The notes below the pieces were generated by a model. That model worked only from the letters and a program-made list of their open reading frames with translations. It searched no databases and had not been told where the DNA came from. DNA of 64,000 nt from Agaribacterium sp. ZY112 (GTDB lineage: Bacteria > Pseudomonadota > Gammaproteobacteria > Pseudomonadales > Cellvibrionaceae), in the NCBI RefSeq assembly GCF_041346925.1, contig NZ_CP166840.1:3967001-4031000 (forward strand), written 5' to 3'. A program made the translations under genes and the position numbers. Shown in pieces: positions 28,501 to 37,686 of the stretch (position 1 is the first letter of the stretch; every line of letters starts with the position of its first letter).

Positions 28501-28953
28501 AAATTCATCAAAAGTGTTTGAGTTAAATTCATCACTGAGCTCAGATTTAAAAGTCCAGCCGGCACTATTATCAAGGTCTGATAAAGGAAAGCTTTGTGCT
28601 GCTGGGGTGTTATCACGAACAATCGCTTCGCTCTCATCCCATTTAGAATTTAAGCGCATAAATGGAAATTCATATTGCTCGGTAACTGAATTACCGTCTT
28701 TATCCCAGTAAGTATTTAGATCCCACGGGGAACCATCACACTTAAATTTGTAACTCCAAGGATCACCCGCGTTAAAGTCATCAGACTTTGCATCGGTATC
28801 CTCTTGGTTCCAATAATATTCCGCTTCTACTCGGTAATTATGGAAGTTACCTTCCCAAGCAGTGGATTTTGCCGCATGTGCAACGGGCATTAACGAACTC
28901 GATATGCAGGCGGCGAGTAAAGACCGCGCCAAACACGATTTTGATAGACTCAC
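25591..28953 (-). CDS. Secreted GH16 endo-glycanase with Big-like and CBM6-like modules
   Basis: A 1120-residue multidomain enzyme. After a signal peptide (ends AHA, about 27) and an N-terminal beta region, a GH16 domain spans about residues 130-440; the motif LEIDVYEQ supplies the catalytic acids E270, D272 and E275. A bacterial Ig-like module follows (about 488-605), then three CBM6-like modules (about 606-750, 823-956, 989-1120) separated by Pro-Ser-Glu linkers rich in PSPS repeats. GH16 enzymes with this motif and CBM6 modules typically cut agar, porphyran or carrageenan in marine bacteria; the exact substrate cannot be fixed here. The last two CBMs are similar to each other (WNADKLTF, WFFDKMTF endings). 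It is monocistronic. Confidence 0.85.
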   Translation of the reverse strand: MSLSKSCLARSLLAACISSSLMPVAHAAKSTAWEGNFHNYRVEAEYYWNQEDTDAKSDDFNAGDPWSYKFKCDGSPWDLNTYWDKDGNSVTEQYEFPFMRLNSKWDESEAIVRDNTPAAQSFPLSDLDNSAGWTFKSELSDEFNSNTFDEFKSDGSANGKWLANNHTWGGREPAPFLPKNVRQESGRLKLSLKQEVESQVFGFLGANYFDGWSAATAMNVNPIRYGYFEVRSKVGVGSSAFWLYAQTLEDTRYIPGERGFSQGLVDHDLEIDVYEQGGRRPEWAQYYNMNTWVFEYQGDDHRIFSKNASGDSCGSAGWQGGDDLLPHANGLQNGGHWNAGIDFAADFHVYGLYWGPDEIRWYVDGKLVRSMANRYHHTPLYVLLDTETMPDWFGLPTPAELEHDHEVDYIRVWTTDELENYDGQGWRAIQPDGNPRYSMRVAAKDGDGFQGASAMNQPLDFLYQNSRPLDTPESYVGAASSGPSAYVPATSISFDSSKVQVLSERRLSPYRAPEDDVRYFYAHNGHVIDANFEPANATDKNIVWTSSDSSIATVTKSGMIMPTQVIDPETGSLTQIGSGTVILTGTHPDLPGQVFELEVELIEVGQEISLAMTSFSSTGRDEVVSEGYDAAAWGWGTKGFPAAVTDNTRGEFGVYSNIDFGEGGTFAFMLRAGTTVTEGTGVKVFIDDEEVLSEGLNRISGDWDSHYENWMQTTFSIPAGIHDVKIMSAGDAAWQWFGHSAQFLKLLDVSGGTQPLPSPSATPSTEPSPLVSEVPVPSPSPSPAEPSPSPSVTPSTEPSPLPSVTPSVEPSDTPTPGVSPLPYYSVVELEDFVNTGRAGAAVGGDTINGFNIYGPGINWNTSGDYAEYTVTFADSGVFSLTLDVASPMTGDLGVAISLNGVEVASSSIEPTGDWDLFDSQVISSGISIAAGTYTLRVQSEGSSVWQWNADKLTFNYVSPSEPSPVLPSPIGSSVPSPTPSPIASSNPGEPIVIEGEDFAETGGTQDGFTTRTFWGTTTFADHILTGGWADYTVTFPADGIYDLSFIASTKESADSAAKIYIDGVAVAQTDITGNNLNVFTERDITSGLAISAGEHTVRVEAVGSSLKWHWFFDKMTFTAQ

Positions 28954-29397
28954 AGGCGTTCTCCTGAGCTTATTTGCATTATTTTTGTTTTAGGGCAGCT
29001 GAATTTAATAGGGGCTAAATACAGCTCCATTAGCTCAAGATAAACAACGCATGAGCTAGGCCAACAGTTAGGACGAATTAGCAGGCGAACACAGCCTAGG
29101 ACGACCGGCGGACAATGACAAATACTTTGTATTTATTTTGTGAAAAATGACGCTTTTGTGGGGTAAATAAAGGCCTAAGTTCGTGGAAAAGAACTATGAA
29201 GGACTTATTTTTCAACTTAAAAAGACGTAATTATGAACAACAACAAAGACTCAAATAAAAACAAGAAAGGTCAAACTTTAGTAGCAACAGTAATGCAAAT
29301 AAAGCGGATAAAAAAAGCAGAAAAAAGGGCCTAAGGTCTTCAATATGGCGAGTGATACAAGTAATGAAAAAGAGCTTATGAGTCCCTTAGCTCGACA
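28954..29397. other. 444-bp gap upstream of the GH16 gene
   Basis: Should contain the GH16 promoter. On the plus strand there are two overlapping tiny frames: 29196-29258 (about 20 residues, MKDLFFNLKRRNYEQQQRLK) and 29233-29334 (33 residues, very Lys-rich). Neither has a convincing ribosome-binding site, and I do not call them as genes. Confidence 0.35.
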
Positions 29398-29895
29398 TTA
29401 GCGCCAGTTTTTCCAAGGGTCATCATCGGCCGCACTAGCGGCACCTTTATCTTTACGAGGGCGGCTGTAATGACTATCTCTATCAGCTCGGCGATTACTC
29501 AAGCTTCGGCTGCGATTGGCATCGTGAGCTGCCGCTTTACGCTCACGCTTTTCTCGTAAGCGCTCAGCATCTTCCAAGCTCAATTCCGCAGGCTCACCGG
29601 GTACATCGCCTTCGGGCATAATACGGCTGCGCGGTGGCAACTGAAACTGTTCATCTGAGGCCTTGGGCATGCTTTTATATTGGTAGAGATAAAAAGCCTC
29701 GACCTTCTCTCGGGCCCATTCCGTGCGCTTTAAAAACTTAACGGCCGACTCAACACTGGCATTGGTTTTAAAGCAGTTAAGGTTCAAATAGGCATAGAGG
29801 ATCTCATAGCCATAGTGATCAACCAAATCATTCACAAGCTGCTTAAGACCTACGCCATTTAAGGGGTTACTCTTATAGTTAATGTCATCGCTCAT
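29398..29895 (-). CDS. VF530-domain (DUF2132) protein with charged tail
   Basis: 165 residues. Residues 1-75 form a VF530 domain: NPLNGVGLKQLVNDLVDHYGY, LNLNCFKTNASVESAVKFL and TEWAREKVEAFYLY, matching the family's NPLHG...LVDHYGW...INCF...SSLKFLRKTPWAR pattern. VF530 has a SAP-like DNA-binding fold in solved members. The C-terminal half is an Arg/Lys/Asp-rich, low-complexity tail (EDAERLREKRERKAAAHDANRSRS). ATG 29895 follows GTGAGG; the longer frame to 29943 lacks a start signal. Confidence 0.8.
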   Translation of the reverse strand: MSDDINYKSNPLNGVGLKQLVNDLVDHYGYEILYAYLNLNCFKTNASVESAVKFLKRTEWAREKVEAFYLYQYKSMPKASDEQFQLPPRSRIMPEGDVPGEPAELSLEDAERLREKRERKAAAHDANRSRSLSNRRADRDSHYSRPRKDKGAASAADDDPWKNWR

Positions 29896-30222
29896 GCTGG
29901 GCCTCACCTGTTTTGAAACACAGTATACCGTAAAACACGCCAATCCCGAGCCTTAGACTTAGGCCAAAAACGTGCATACTTAACGATTTAAACGACAACA
30001 CGAGCTATGCAGCTTTCGGCTATTCAAGGTCAAAACAGGTAGCGCTTGCATCTATCTATATACCTAAAACCTCTAGGTCCAGCCATAGAATAATGGACTA
30101 AGCTTAGCTATAACAAAGAATGTAAAACGACCAAGGCGCAGTGCTGCCCCTCGCCACTAAGCTAGATAGCGAACCAAGAGAAGAAAGCGATTTGCACAAG
30201 CGCAAGGACACCAGCCATTTCA
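29896..30222. other. 327-bp divergent intergenic region
   Basis: Lies between the VF530 gene and the HD-GYP gene and must carry both promoters. No gene, strong hairpin or recognised operator was seen. An AAGGAC at about 13 nt before the HD-GYP start is the best ribosome-binding site there. Confidence 0.35.
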
Positions 30223-32025
30223 ATGTACAAGGTAGAGCAGGCCTTTAATAAAAACGCATCTAGGAGGCTGGCAGAGCTACAAGGCTTTGCCGATGCCATC
30301 AACATGCCTTTTTTTTGCAAAGAACGCCAAGGTGAGTTCTTGGTTGTCAATCGTGCGTTTTTAAACTTATTTAAAGTCCCCCGCACGCTAGAGAACGTCA
30401 ATACCATTGTGCGCCTATTGCCGCACTCTAAAATTGCCACTCTGAGCAAGCATGAAGAAAACCTCAATAAGGATGGCGATAGTGGGCATTTTGGTATGCG
30501 CATCGTTAGTCCAGAAAAGAGCAGTGACTTTATTGTTCATAAAACAGCCGCAGATATCTGTGGTGACGGTGCACTCAAAGTTGTAGGCATGATCGTTAAC
30601 ACCGTCGACGACGGCCACCCCCTTGCCGCACCACAAATTATCACCGACCTAGATGAGCGAGTAAAAGAGCTAGAATGCCTCTATGACGCCTCAGCAACAC
30701 TCGAGCGCCTTGCTGACAACGGCCTTGCTGTACTTCACGAACTTGCCCAGCGTATCCCCTTAGCGTTTACTCAAGCTCAAGCTACTGGTGTGAAGATAGA
30801 GTTTGATCAGCAGAGCTACACATCGAGTAATTACCAATCCGATAAAGACCAATTAACTAAAGGCAAAGCATCATACAAACACCTTATTCAAAGCATCAGC
30901 CCCTTAGGTAAAGAACGGGGCTACATTAGCGTGTACTTAGATAAAGATGTTTCGTTTTTAGATGAAGAGCGCTGCCTAATAAAAGAATTAGCTCGAACCA
31001 TTTCCTTGCATATAGAAAAACATGAGGCACAAAAAGAATTAGAGCAACACGAACTGTTATTCGAGCACACCTTTGAATATGCAGCCGTTGGCATTTGCCA
31101 CGGTGATAAAAATGGCTGCTTTATTCGGGCGAATAAAAAGCTGGAAGAGATATGGGGTTATAGCAAAGAAGAAATCAAAGGCATGAGTTTTAAAGATGTC
31201 AGCCACCCCGATGACATAGAGGAAACAGCTAACCATAAAAATAGTCTACTTGCCGGAGAAGCTGATAATTTCAGTATGGAAAAACGCTATATTAGAAAAA
31301 ATGGCGAGATTATGTGGGCCAATTTAACTGTGTCATTAGTAAAACGTCCAGACCAAAGCCCTGATTATTTTATTGGCGTGATCGAAGACATTACCGAAAA
31401 GCGCCATGCTATTGAAGAAACTAAACGCTTAACCCAAAAAGTAAAACGGACCTTTGTCGAAACCGTAGCCGCACTCTCTCAAGCGATGGAACTTAGAGAC
31501 CCTTATACAGCGGGCCACCAAGAACAGGTCTCAGAACTGGCAGTAGCTATCGCCAAAGAGATGGGGCTCGATGAAGAAACCGTTGAGGGCTTGCGCATAG
31601 GCTCGTTACTGCACGATATAGGTAAGCTCTATATTCCCTCTGAGTTATTATGCCGCCCCGGCCGCCTCAACCCAGAAGAATTTGCCTTAATAAAAACCCA
31701 CTCTAAAGTCGGCGCTGAAATTATTAGCCATATTGATATGCCTTGGCCTATTACCGAAATGGTTTTACAGCATCACGAACGTTTAGATGGTTCGGGCTAT
31801 CCTCACGGCTTAAGTGGTGAGGCTATTGTTTTGGAGGCCCGTATTATTGCCGTTGCGGATACCATACAAGCCATGTGTGGGCACCGCCCCTACCGGCCAG
31901 CAAAATCGGTAGAAAGTGCCTTGAATGTGATTCAACAAGGTAAAGCTAATATTTACGATGCTGCAGTTGTTGATGCCGCATTAAACGTCGTACACAACAA
32001 TCCACCCGCTTGGATTGTTTTTTAA
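30223..32025 (+). CDS. PAS/GAF-type sensor with HD-GYP phosphodiesterase domain
   Basis: 600 residues, cytoplasmic. An N-terminal PAS-like segment (about 15-110) is followed by a GAF-like region (about 140-270), a second PAS with PAC motif (about 285-400; KDVSHPDD, RYIRKNGEIMWANLTVSL, IGVIEDITEKR) and an HD-GYP domain. The HD pair is H464-D465 in LLHDIGKLYIP; HHERLDGSGYPHG starts at H517 and ends the GYP signature. All metal ligands of this motif set look intact, so it should degrade cyclic di-GMP. No receiver or membrane segment is present, so the signal is intracellular. It is not in an operon. Confidence 0.88.
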   Translation: MYKVEQAFNKNASRRLAELQGFADAINMPFFCKERQGEFLVVNRAFLNLFKVPRTLENVNTIVRLLPHSKIATLSKHEENLNKDGDSGHFGMRIVSPEKSSDFIVHKTAADICGDGALKVVGMIVNTVDDGHPLAAPQIITDLDERVKELECLYDASATLERLADNGLAVLHELAQRIPLAFTQAQATGVKIEFDQQSYTSSNYQSDKDQLTKGKASYKHLIQSISPLGKERGYISVYLDKDVSFLDEERCLIKELARTISLHIEKHEAQKELEQHELLFEHTFEYAAVGICHGDKNGCFIRANKKLEEIWGYSKEEIKGMSFKDVSHPDDIEETANHKNSLLAGEADNFSMEKRYIRKNGEIMWANLTVSLVKRPDQSPDYFIGVIEDITEKRHAIEETKRLTQKVKRTFVETVAALSQAMELRDPYTAGHQEQVSELAVAIAKEMGLDEETVEGLRIGSLLHDIGKLYIPSELLCRPGRLNPEEFALIKTHSKVGAEIISHIDMPWPITEMVLQHHERLDGSGYPHGLSGEAIVLEARIIAVADTIQAMCGHRPYRPAKSVESALNVIQQGKANIYDAAVVDAALNVVHNNPPAWIVF

Positions 32026-32259
32026 CTCTCGCCTAAAAACAGTCAAACTCACACTTATCAAGCGCCACTTTTAAAGTGCATCAAAACTAGCTTTAAAAAC
32101 ACTCTAGAGCGAGCCGCCAACAATAGGATAGCGCTAGGCTTTATGCTATGTTTGGCGACATAAAAGAGCTGAATTCAAACCAAGCTCGACTGTTTGTATA
32201 AGCGCCATTGCTTATATACGTTCACTGTTTCTAACAGGGCCTATTAAAGGCAAGTATTG

Positions 32260-33573
32260 ATGTTGAAATTCCCAATCCGTAAAAGCCTATTACCTTTCAA
32301 GTTATTCACACTAGGTGTCGCGGTATCTTTCTGCTCTAGCGCCCTTGCAGGCCCAGTCATCGAAGAAGGTTTCCAGTTTCACGGTTACGCTAAAGGTGGT
32401 ATCGGCATAAGTAACGACCCGGTGATGAATACAGCGGCGTATAACTGGGCTGCCAACGGCATGAATATTTTCCGTCTTGCTGGTAACCGCTATTCAAATA
32501 GTTCGGGCGGACGCATGGGTAACGAAGCTAACTGGATGGAACTGCATTTTGATCAAGGCTTTAAACATGATCACGATATGTCTTGGGGCATTAACGCAAA
32601 TATTATTTATGGTGACCAACTGGCTTTAGATGAGCTCTATACCCAAGCTACAGGTGTTCTTTCAGGCAACTCTGATGCCCGTGTTTGGGCTGGCAAACGC
32701 TATTATGGCCGTGTAGAAACACTGCTTAACGACATGCAAACCATGTCCAGCGATGGTTTGGGGTTTGGTATTGACGACATCGATGTAAAAGCCGGCCTGC
32801 TTAGTGTAGGTGTAACACGTAATCTCTATAACGAGACCGATTTAGAAAACGGTGACATGGTTGCATTAAGTAGCTCACTTAGAAAAATAGCCCTGCCCAA
32901 AGAAGTGGAGCTAGGTTTATATTTAAACCTAGGCACCTTTATGGGACCTGCTGTAAGTGACGATACGGTAGATGTTCGTAAAGCAAACCCCAATGCCTAT
33001 CAACTTGCCGCCAAACTACGCAAGGGCGACTACATCAATTACGACGAGTTTTTTGTACGCTATAGCCACAATACGGCCGGATCCATTACTCGCACTTGGG
33101 AACCCAATCCCAGCTCTCAGCTAGGTATGTTCTTGCAAGGTTTAAGGCATATCACCGAAGATTACCGCATAAGTTATATTTGGTCTTTTGAAGGCTCCCA
33201 TTTTGATGAAGACGCAAGAGAACGCAACAATACTAAAGAGATCGACAGCCAGTGGAACGCATTTATTATCCGCAATAGCTACGCTTGGAATCACCGCACC
33301 TCAACCGAATTAGAAACCGGTTATGAGTACGCCAGCTTTGAAGCCACAGAATCTAACCTAGACGGAACCAACAGTGGCTATAAAGTCACGCTTGCACAAA
33401 GCCTACATGCAGGCAGCGGATATTGGGACAGACCTGTTATTCGCTTTTTTGTCACTTACGCCGATATGAATGTAGAAACACTGGTGTATCAACAAAACAA
33501 CGATATAGAAAATATTGCGATGGGGGATTCAAACGCGCTAACCATTGGAGCTCAGTTTGAAGCGTGGTGGTAA
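32260..33573 (+). CDS. LamB-like carbohydrate porin
   Basis: 437 residues with a signal peptide ending near SALA-G. The mature N-terminus FQFHGYAKGGIGIS and the following GGRMGNEANWMELHFDQG match the maltoporin/LamB family start (FHGYARSG, GRLGNE). The last residue is W, preceded by alternating beta strands, as in outer-membrane barrels. It probably passes oligosaccharides, fitting the polysaccharide-degrading lifestyle. ATG 32260 is chosen over the adjacent in-frame TTG at 32257, with AAAGG upstream. It stands alone, ended by the terminator at 33642. Confidence 0.75.
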   Translation: MLKFPIRKSLLPFKLFTLGVAVSFCSSALAGPVIEEGFQFHGYAKGGIGISNDPVMNTAAYNWAANGMNIFRLAGNRYSNSSGGRMGNEANWMELHFDQGFKHDHDMSWGINANIIYGDQLALDELYTQATGVLSGNSDARVWAGKRYYGRVETLLNDMQTMSSDGLGFGIDDIDVKAGLLSVGVTRNLYNETDLENGDMVALSSSLRKIALPKEVELGLYLNLGTFMGPAVSDDTVDVRKANPNAYQLAAKLRKGDYINYDEFFVRYSHNTAGSITRTWEPNPSSQLGMFLQGLRHITEDYRISYIWSFEGSHFDEDARERNNTKEIDSQWNAFIIRNSYAWNHRTSTELETGYEYASFEATESNLDGTNSGYKVTLAQSLHAGSGYWDRPVIRFFVTYADMNVETLVYQQNNDIENIAMGDSNALTIGAQFEAWW

Positions 33574-33641
33574 GTCTTTACTCACTTGCATATCCACCAG
33601 TAACTAAAATCTCTTTGCGCAAGCCAAGGCCTCAAATATAC

Positions 33642-33678
33642 AAAAAGCCCAGTTAGGCATCGACCTAACAGGGCTTTT
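33642..33678. terminator. Bidirectional terminator between porin and lipoprotein genes
   Basis: AAAAAGCCC-A-GTTAGG and CCTAAC-A-GGGCTTTT form a long stem with one A/A mismatch and a CATCGA loop. A-tract on the left and T-tract on the right allow it to work in both directions. It sits between two convergent genes, as expected. Confidence 0.88.
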
Positions 33679-33728
33679 AAATAAGATCTATTTAAGCCTT
33701 AATCGGCGTTAAAACATATATCCGCGCC

Positions 33729-36083
33729 TTATTGCCCACTCTCTTGTTGCCCTGTCAGCTCTTCAAAGCCGCCATCCCATATATCGCCATAAGCAGCATC
33801 AAGTACAGGACCTGGCGAACTTGCTTGCCAAAGTTCATTCTGGAAAAAAGCTCTGAATTCCAATACGCCTTCGGCTTCTGAAACAAGGGCGAACTTCTCC
33901 GTTGCATTGATGTTGTAAGAGGTTTCACTATCACCTTCAACCGCCACATTATTATAGGTAATAGTAAGTATGCCCTCACTTACCGCCCATGAAAAATCGA
34001 CATCCGTATTGCCTGAACCATTGGTATTAAAGGCCCAAGTCTCTCCGCCTTCAGTAAAACTCTTATCAGCAAGTAGGGTTTCAGTAAAACCACTGCCGCT
34101 ATACTGTAAACGCTCACTACAAAGCTCGACTACTCTCGTCCATGTCGCCATGGTATAACGTGATACCGGTCCGCCTAAGCCATCATAAGCCTCATCATCC
34201 CACTCTCCTGTAAAGCTACAGGCGTTTTCCCCTGTAACTTCGAGTACAGAAAGATTCATGAAGTCGAGTGCGGCCAGTAGATCTGTATTCGCTTGCTGGT
34301 TATAAACGGTGATGCCATCTTCTGTAGCCCCAGCTTCGTCATAAGTGCCTGGGCGCACAAAACCGCCATGAACACCATAGACAAGGACACGTTCATCATC
34401 GTCTTTATCACCTGCATCCATAATTGAATCAGGTAGAACAAGTACAACTAGGGTTTCACCCGATGGCAAGCCCGTAGGAGTTCGCGATTCCCAATTGGCA
34501 GAAGCAAGTAGCTCGTACGAACTCTCACCAGCACTGTTGTCCCAACTTTGTAGATAATAATTCACATCTTTATTGGCATTATCTACAAGCTCTGCAAGCA
34601 CGGTTCCTTCATCTGTCCATGCAACTGACAGACCTTTGATCTGTGGCACTGCAGCTGTCCTGTCTGCAGCGGACTCACTTAATAAGGCATCTAAGCTTGC
34701 AACAGGGAAAACATCTTCACCACTATCAATCACATGTGCGGCCTCACAGTTACCGCCCAGTGCTTGCGCGGTTTCATCTGACCAAGGACAACCGCCATTG
34801 GCATCTCCCGGCTCAAACCACAAGCTATAACGCTCCTCTGCTTGCACCACCTCAATGCGGTAAGCTCGAGCACCATCAGAAAAACTCGCCGTTTGATCAA
34901 ACAAAAAACTCAGCTCACTAAAATCCACATTAGTGGATGCAAAATCCATAATGCTGCGTTCAGCTAAATTAATACTCTGGCGGCTAGAAACCGTTTCTTG
35001 CACACTCGCAAGTAACGAGTCCTGCAAGGTAATGCTGCCGTCATCTGCAATATTTGCAATCACGAAGGTATCGGCTGAGTTTTGCCAACCATCTGCGGTT
35101 AAAATCAAATCATCCAAATCGTCACTGCTGCCCTCTTGCACCCAATCTTGCTGTTCAAGATCATAATAGAAAATCGTCTCACCGCTGGCATCAACCACAC
35201 CACGTTCGATTTCAATTTCATCGTCTTCAAGGTCTGTCCACCACCAATAAAGGCCGCCACCGCCGTTTAAGTTATCTGCCAAGGTATCAGTTACGGAGGA
35301 TTCCAAATTAGCGATTTCCTGCTCAATAACTTCTTCGACTAAGCTTTCAACCTCAGTGAAAAAAGTCTCAAGCGAGGTAAAATCACTCGCATCAACCGCC
35401 CCCTCTTCTAATAGCTCTTCAACAGCAGCCTCAACAGCAAGCACCAACTGCTCTACCGCGGCCAGTTCATCCGTGTCATCAACGTCGATATCGATATCAG
35501 CAAAGGAAACACCCGCGCCGGCACCATCATCTTCTAGCGATTCAATGAAACTCTGAAAGGCAACGGTAGATGCGATATCAACATCAATATCTTCACTCAA
35601 CGTGGGAGCTTGCAAGGTTTCAGATGGCAGAGGAGAGCCCACCACCACTTGTGGGCTGCCATTAACATCCACAGCGATAACACAATCAAGACGAGGGTCA
35701 CCAGGTAGCTGAATAGACCACGTGCCATCTGGATTTTGGAAGATATTCTCAGCAGGAACCTCAACCACCTCGACCACATTACCGGCGGTATCGACAATCG
35801 TCACAGCAAAGTTTTCAGGGGCTAGGTCACTACCATCTAAAGCGTAAGCGCTTGGTAGCACAAAGTTACTTATTTTCTGCCAAATACTGGCTGTTTGCGG
35901 GTCTAATAAAGAATCCGGAGCCTCTACGGCAATTGTAAAGGTAGTGCTGGTACCTGCTGCGTCCCCGCCATCACCTGTTGCTGTTGTCGTAGTATCATCG
36001 TCACCATCACTGCTACTGCAAGCAGCCAGAGCAATCACGGAAGAGAGTAAAAGAGGGCGAAAAACCTGTTGAAAAGCACTCAT
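33729..36083 (-). CDS. Large acidic lipoprotein, unknown function
   Basis: 784 residues. The N-terminus is a lipoprotein signal (LLLSSVIALAACSSS, cysteine 22) followed by an Asp/Thr/Gly-rich linker. I do not recognise the body. It has a helical acidic segment with many Glu residues (about residues 185-270: VEAAVEELLEEGAVDAS, VEEVIEQEIANLE) and beta-rich parts later. Seen motifs such as DGTWSIQLPGDPR suggest an Ig-like surface domain near residues 50-150. It is very acidic overall, typical of surface-exposed marine proteins. ATG 36083 is preferred over a TTG two codons earlier. Confidence 0.65.
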   Translation of the reverse strand: MSAFQQVFRPLLLSSVIALAACSSSDGDDDTTTTATGDGGDAAGTSTTFTIAVEAPDSLLDPQTASIWQKISNFVLPSAYALDGSDLAPENFAVTIVDTAGNVVEVVEVPAENIFQNPDGTWSIQLPGDPRLDCVIAVDVNGSPQVVVGSPLPSETLQAPTLSEDIDVDIASTVAFQSFIESLEDDGAGAGVSFADIDIDVDDTDELAAVEQLVLAVEAAVEELLEEGAVDASDFTSLETFFTEVESLVEEVIEQEIANLESSVTDTLADNLNGGGGLYWWWTDLEDDEIEIERGVVDASGETIFYYDLEQQDWVQEGSSDDLDDLILTADGWQNSADTFVIANIADDGSITLQDSLLASVQETVSSRQSINLAERSIMDFASTNVDFSELSFLFDQTASFSDGARAYRIEVVQAEERYSLWFEPGDANGGCPWSDETAQALGGNCEAAHVIDSGEDVFPVASLDALLSESAADRTAAVPQIKGLSVAWTDEGTVLAELVDNANKDVNYYLQSWDNSAGESSYELLASANWESRTPTGLPSGETLVVLVLPDSIMDAGDKDDDERVLVYGVHGGFVRPGTYDEAGATEDGITVYNQQANTDLLAALDFMNLSVLEVTGENACSFTGEWDDEAYDGLGGPVSRYTMATWTRVVELCSERLQYSGSGFTETLLADKSFTEGGETWAFNTNGSGNTDVDFSWAVSEGILTITYNNVAVEGDSETSYNINATEKFALVSEAEGVLEFRAFFQNELWQASSPGPVLDAAYGDIWDGGFEELTGQQESGQ

Positions 36084-36288
36084 AGCCAAGCATCCTAATT
36101 AGACTAATAAAGATCCGCACGAAGACCACGTGCGGCAATGCTCTTGAGTGTAGAACAGTATGCTTATTGCTCCAGAAAATGAGCACAAGGGCTTTAATAA
36201 ATAGCAAAACCGTCTTAACAGGTAAAAGGAGAAGAATTTAAAACATAAAGGCAGCCTTTATCTAAACACTTAGAAAGCAGGCAAATCG

Positions 36289-36984
36289 CTACTGTAGGGT
36301 TTTTAACAGCTCAGACTTATTTTGCTGAGCATGAAACAAGGCTAGCTTACTGATATGGTCGACACAGAAGGCGACACTTTTGTCGATTTCATCACTTAAG
36401 GCTGTGCCATGTTCAAGGGCCTGATAAGTGGGCGCTTGGTTTGAGTCTGCATAGTCTGGCGTATGAGTACACACCTCTTCAGAAACGACCAAACCTGTAT
36501 CCACATTTATTAAACGAGCCTGAACCGAATAGGTAACACGGTAATTGTCCCAATCATTTGGAATATAAGAAGCAGACCAATTTAAAGTACGAACATCGAG
36601 TACGTAATCAACATCGTTGTATTTTTTGATGACATTATTGGTCTTTTTGGAGCGGATATATAAAGAGTCATTAGCTTGTAAGTGCATGCCAAAGCGCTTT
36701 TCAATACGCGCGCTTAAACTCTTGGCAATCGTTACTGCAGGGTCTTCTATAGCCGCGTTCTTAAGCATTTTATTGCCACTGGTAACTGCACTAGCTATAT
36801 CTAAGATACCTGAGCGGAAGTTTGCAGCAGTTGAAACAGGGAAGTCAGGCAGCTCTTTATAACGGCTATAGGTAAAGCTCTTACCCTTAAGAATAGAGCC
36901 CTCATCGCTTGGCAGCGGCTTAGAAGTGCTTGAGCTACAAGCAACCAGCGTAGTTAACACCAAAAATGAAAAAACAAAACGCAT
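36289..36984 (-). CDS. Lipoprotein of unknown function
   Basis: 231 residues starting MRFVFSFLVLTTLVACSSS, a good lipoprotein signal with cysteine 16. The body (FRSGILDIASAVTSGNKMLKNAAIEDPA ... VDYVLDVRTLNWSASYIPNDWDNYRVTYSVQARLINVDTG) is reminiscent of periplasmic or outer-membrane lipoproteins that share the 'ARLI-VDTG' strand, but I cannot name the family. A longer frame to 37023 exists; the lipobox spacing favours 36984. It is monocistronic, with about 200 bp on each side. Confidence 0.6.
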   Translation of the reverse strand: MRFVFSFLVLTTLVACSSSTSKPLPSDEGSILKGKSFTYSRYKELPDFPVSTAANFRSGILDIASAVTSGNKMLKNAAIEDPAVTIAKSLSARIEKRFGMHLQANDSLYIRSKKTNNVIKKYNDVDYVLDVRTLNWSASYIPNDWDNYRVTYSVQARLINVDTGLVVSEEVCTHTPDYADSNQAPTYQALEHGTALSDEIDKSVAFCVDHISKLALFHAQQNKSELLKTLQ

Positions 36985-37200
36985 GCTTGTATACCGCCGA
37001 CACATTGACAAAACATTAAGCATATTGGCGCCTTATCGGTACCAACACAAGAGTGCTTTATAGTACATCATCATAAAGTTTGACCAAAGGTTCAAAGCGC
37101 TAGTCAAATCAAGAAAAGCAACGCTTACACTAGGAAATGTATAAACAAGTTTAAGCATGATGAGTAATACTAAAGCGGCTCAAATTCACGGAAACACAAG

Positions 37201-37686
37201 ATGAAACTTGAAGACATTTGGCAAGCATACCGCAGCAGCCTCAAAGCATTTTTGCACTCTAGACTACACAACCCCAGCGATGTCGATGACTTACTGCAAG
37301 AAATTATGCTCAAAAGCCACCAAAAACTCTCACAGTTGCAAAGCAAAGACAATATCAAAGCCTGGCTTTTTCAAATTGCTAAACACAGCCTTATCGACTT
37401 TTACCGAAAACAAGGCCACCAACAAACCATAGAGAAGGCAGAACCTTGGCTGGCCGAGCACCCTGAGAACGATGCGGATAAACAGATTGAACAAATCAAA
37501 ACCAAACTTTCACGATGCATTGAACCATTTTTAAGCCCCCTCCCCCAACGCAGTGCCGAGCTTGTGCGAGCTATCGACCTAAATGGCCAATCACAAAAGC
37601 ACTATGCAAAAGAACAAGGCCTCAGCTATTCCACCCTTAAATCTCAAGTACAAAAAGCAAGAAGCGCACATAGATATTGTCGGTGA
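37201..37686 (+). CDS. ECF sigma factor (SigZ-like) with replaced C-terminus
   Basis: 161 residues. Region 2 is clear (VDDLLQEIMLKSHQKL, IKAWLFQIAKHSLIDFYRK) and region 4 follows (LPQRSAELVRAIDLNGQSQKHYAKEQGLSYSTLKSQVQKAR). This is the SigZ-like ECF layout. Just after the region 4 recognition helix the DNA becomes a copy of the response-regulator gene found at 58796 (from 37668), so the last six or so residues (HRYCR) come from foreign sequence and the native tail is lost. Both core regions are intact, so activity is possible. No anti-sigma gene is adjacent. Confidence 0.75.
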   Translation: MKLEDIWQAYRSSLKAFLHSRLHNPSDVDDLLQEIMLKSHQKLSQLQSKDNIKAWLFQIAKHSLIDFYRKQGHQQTIEKAEPWLAEHPENDADKQIEQIKTKLSRCIEPFLSPLPQRSAELVRAIDLNGQSQKHYAKEQGLSYSTLKSQVQKARSAHRYCR

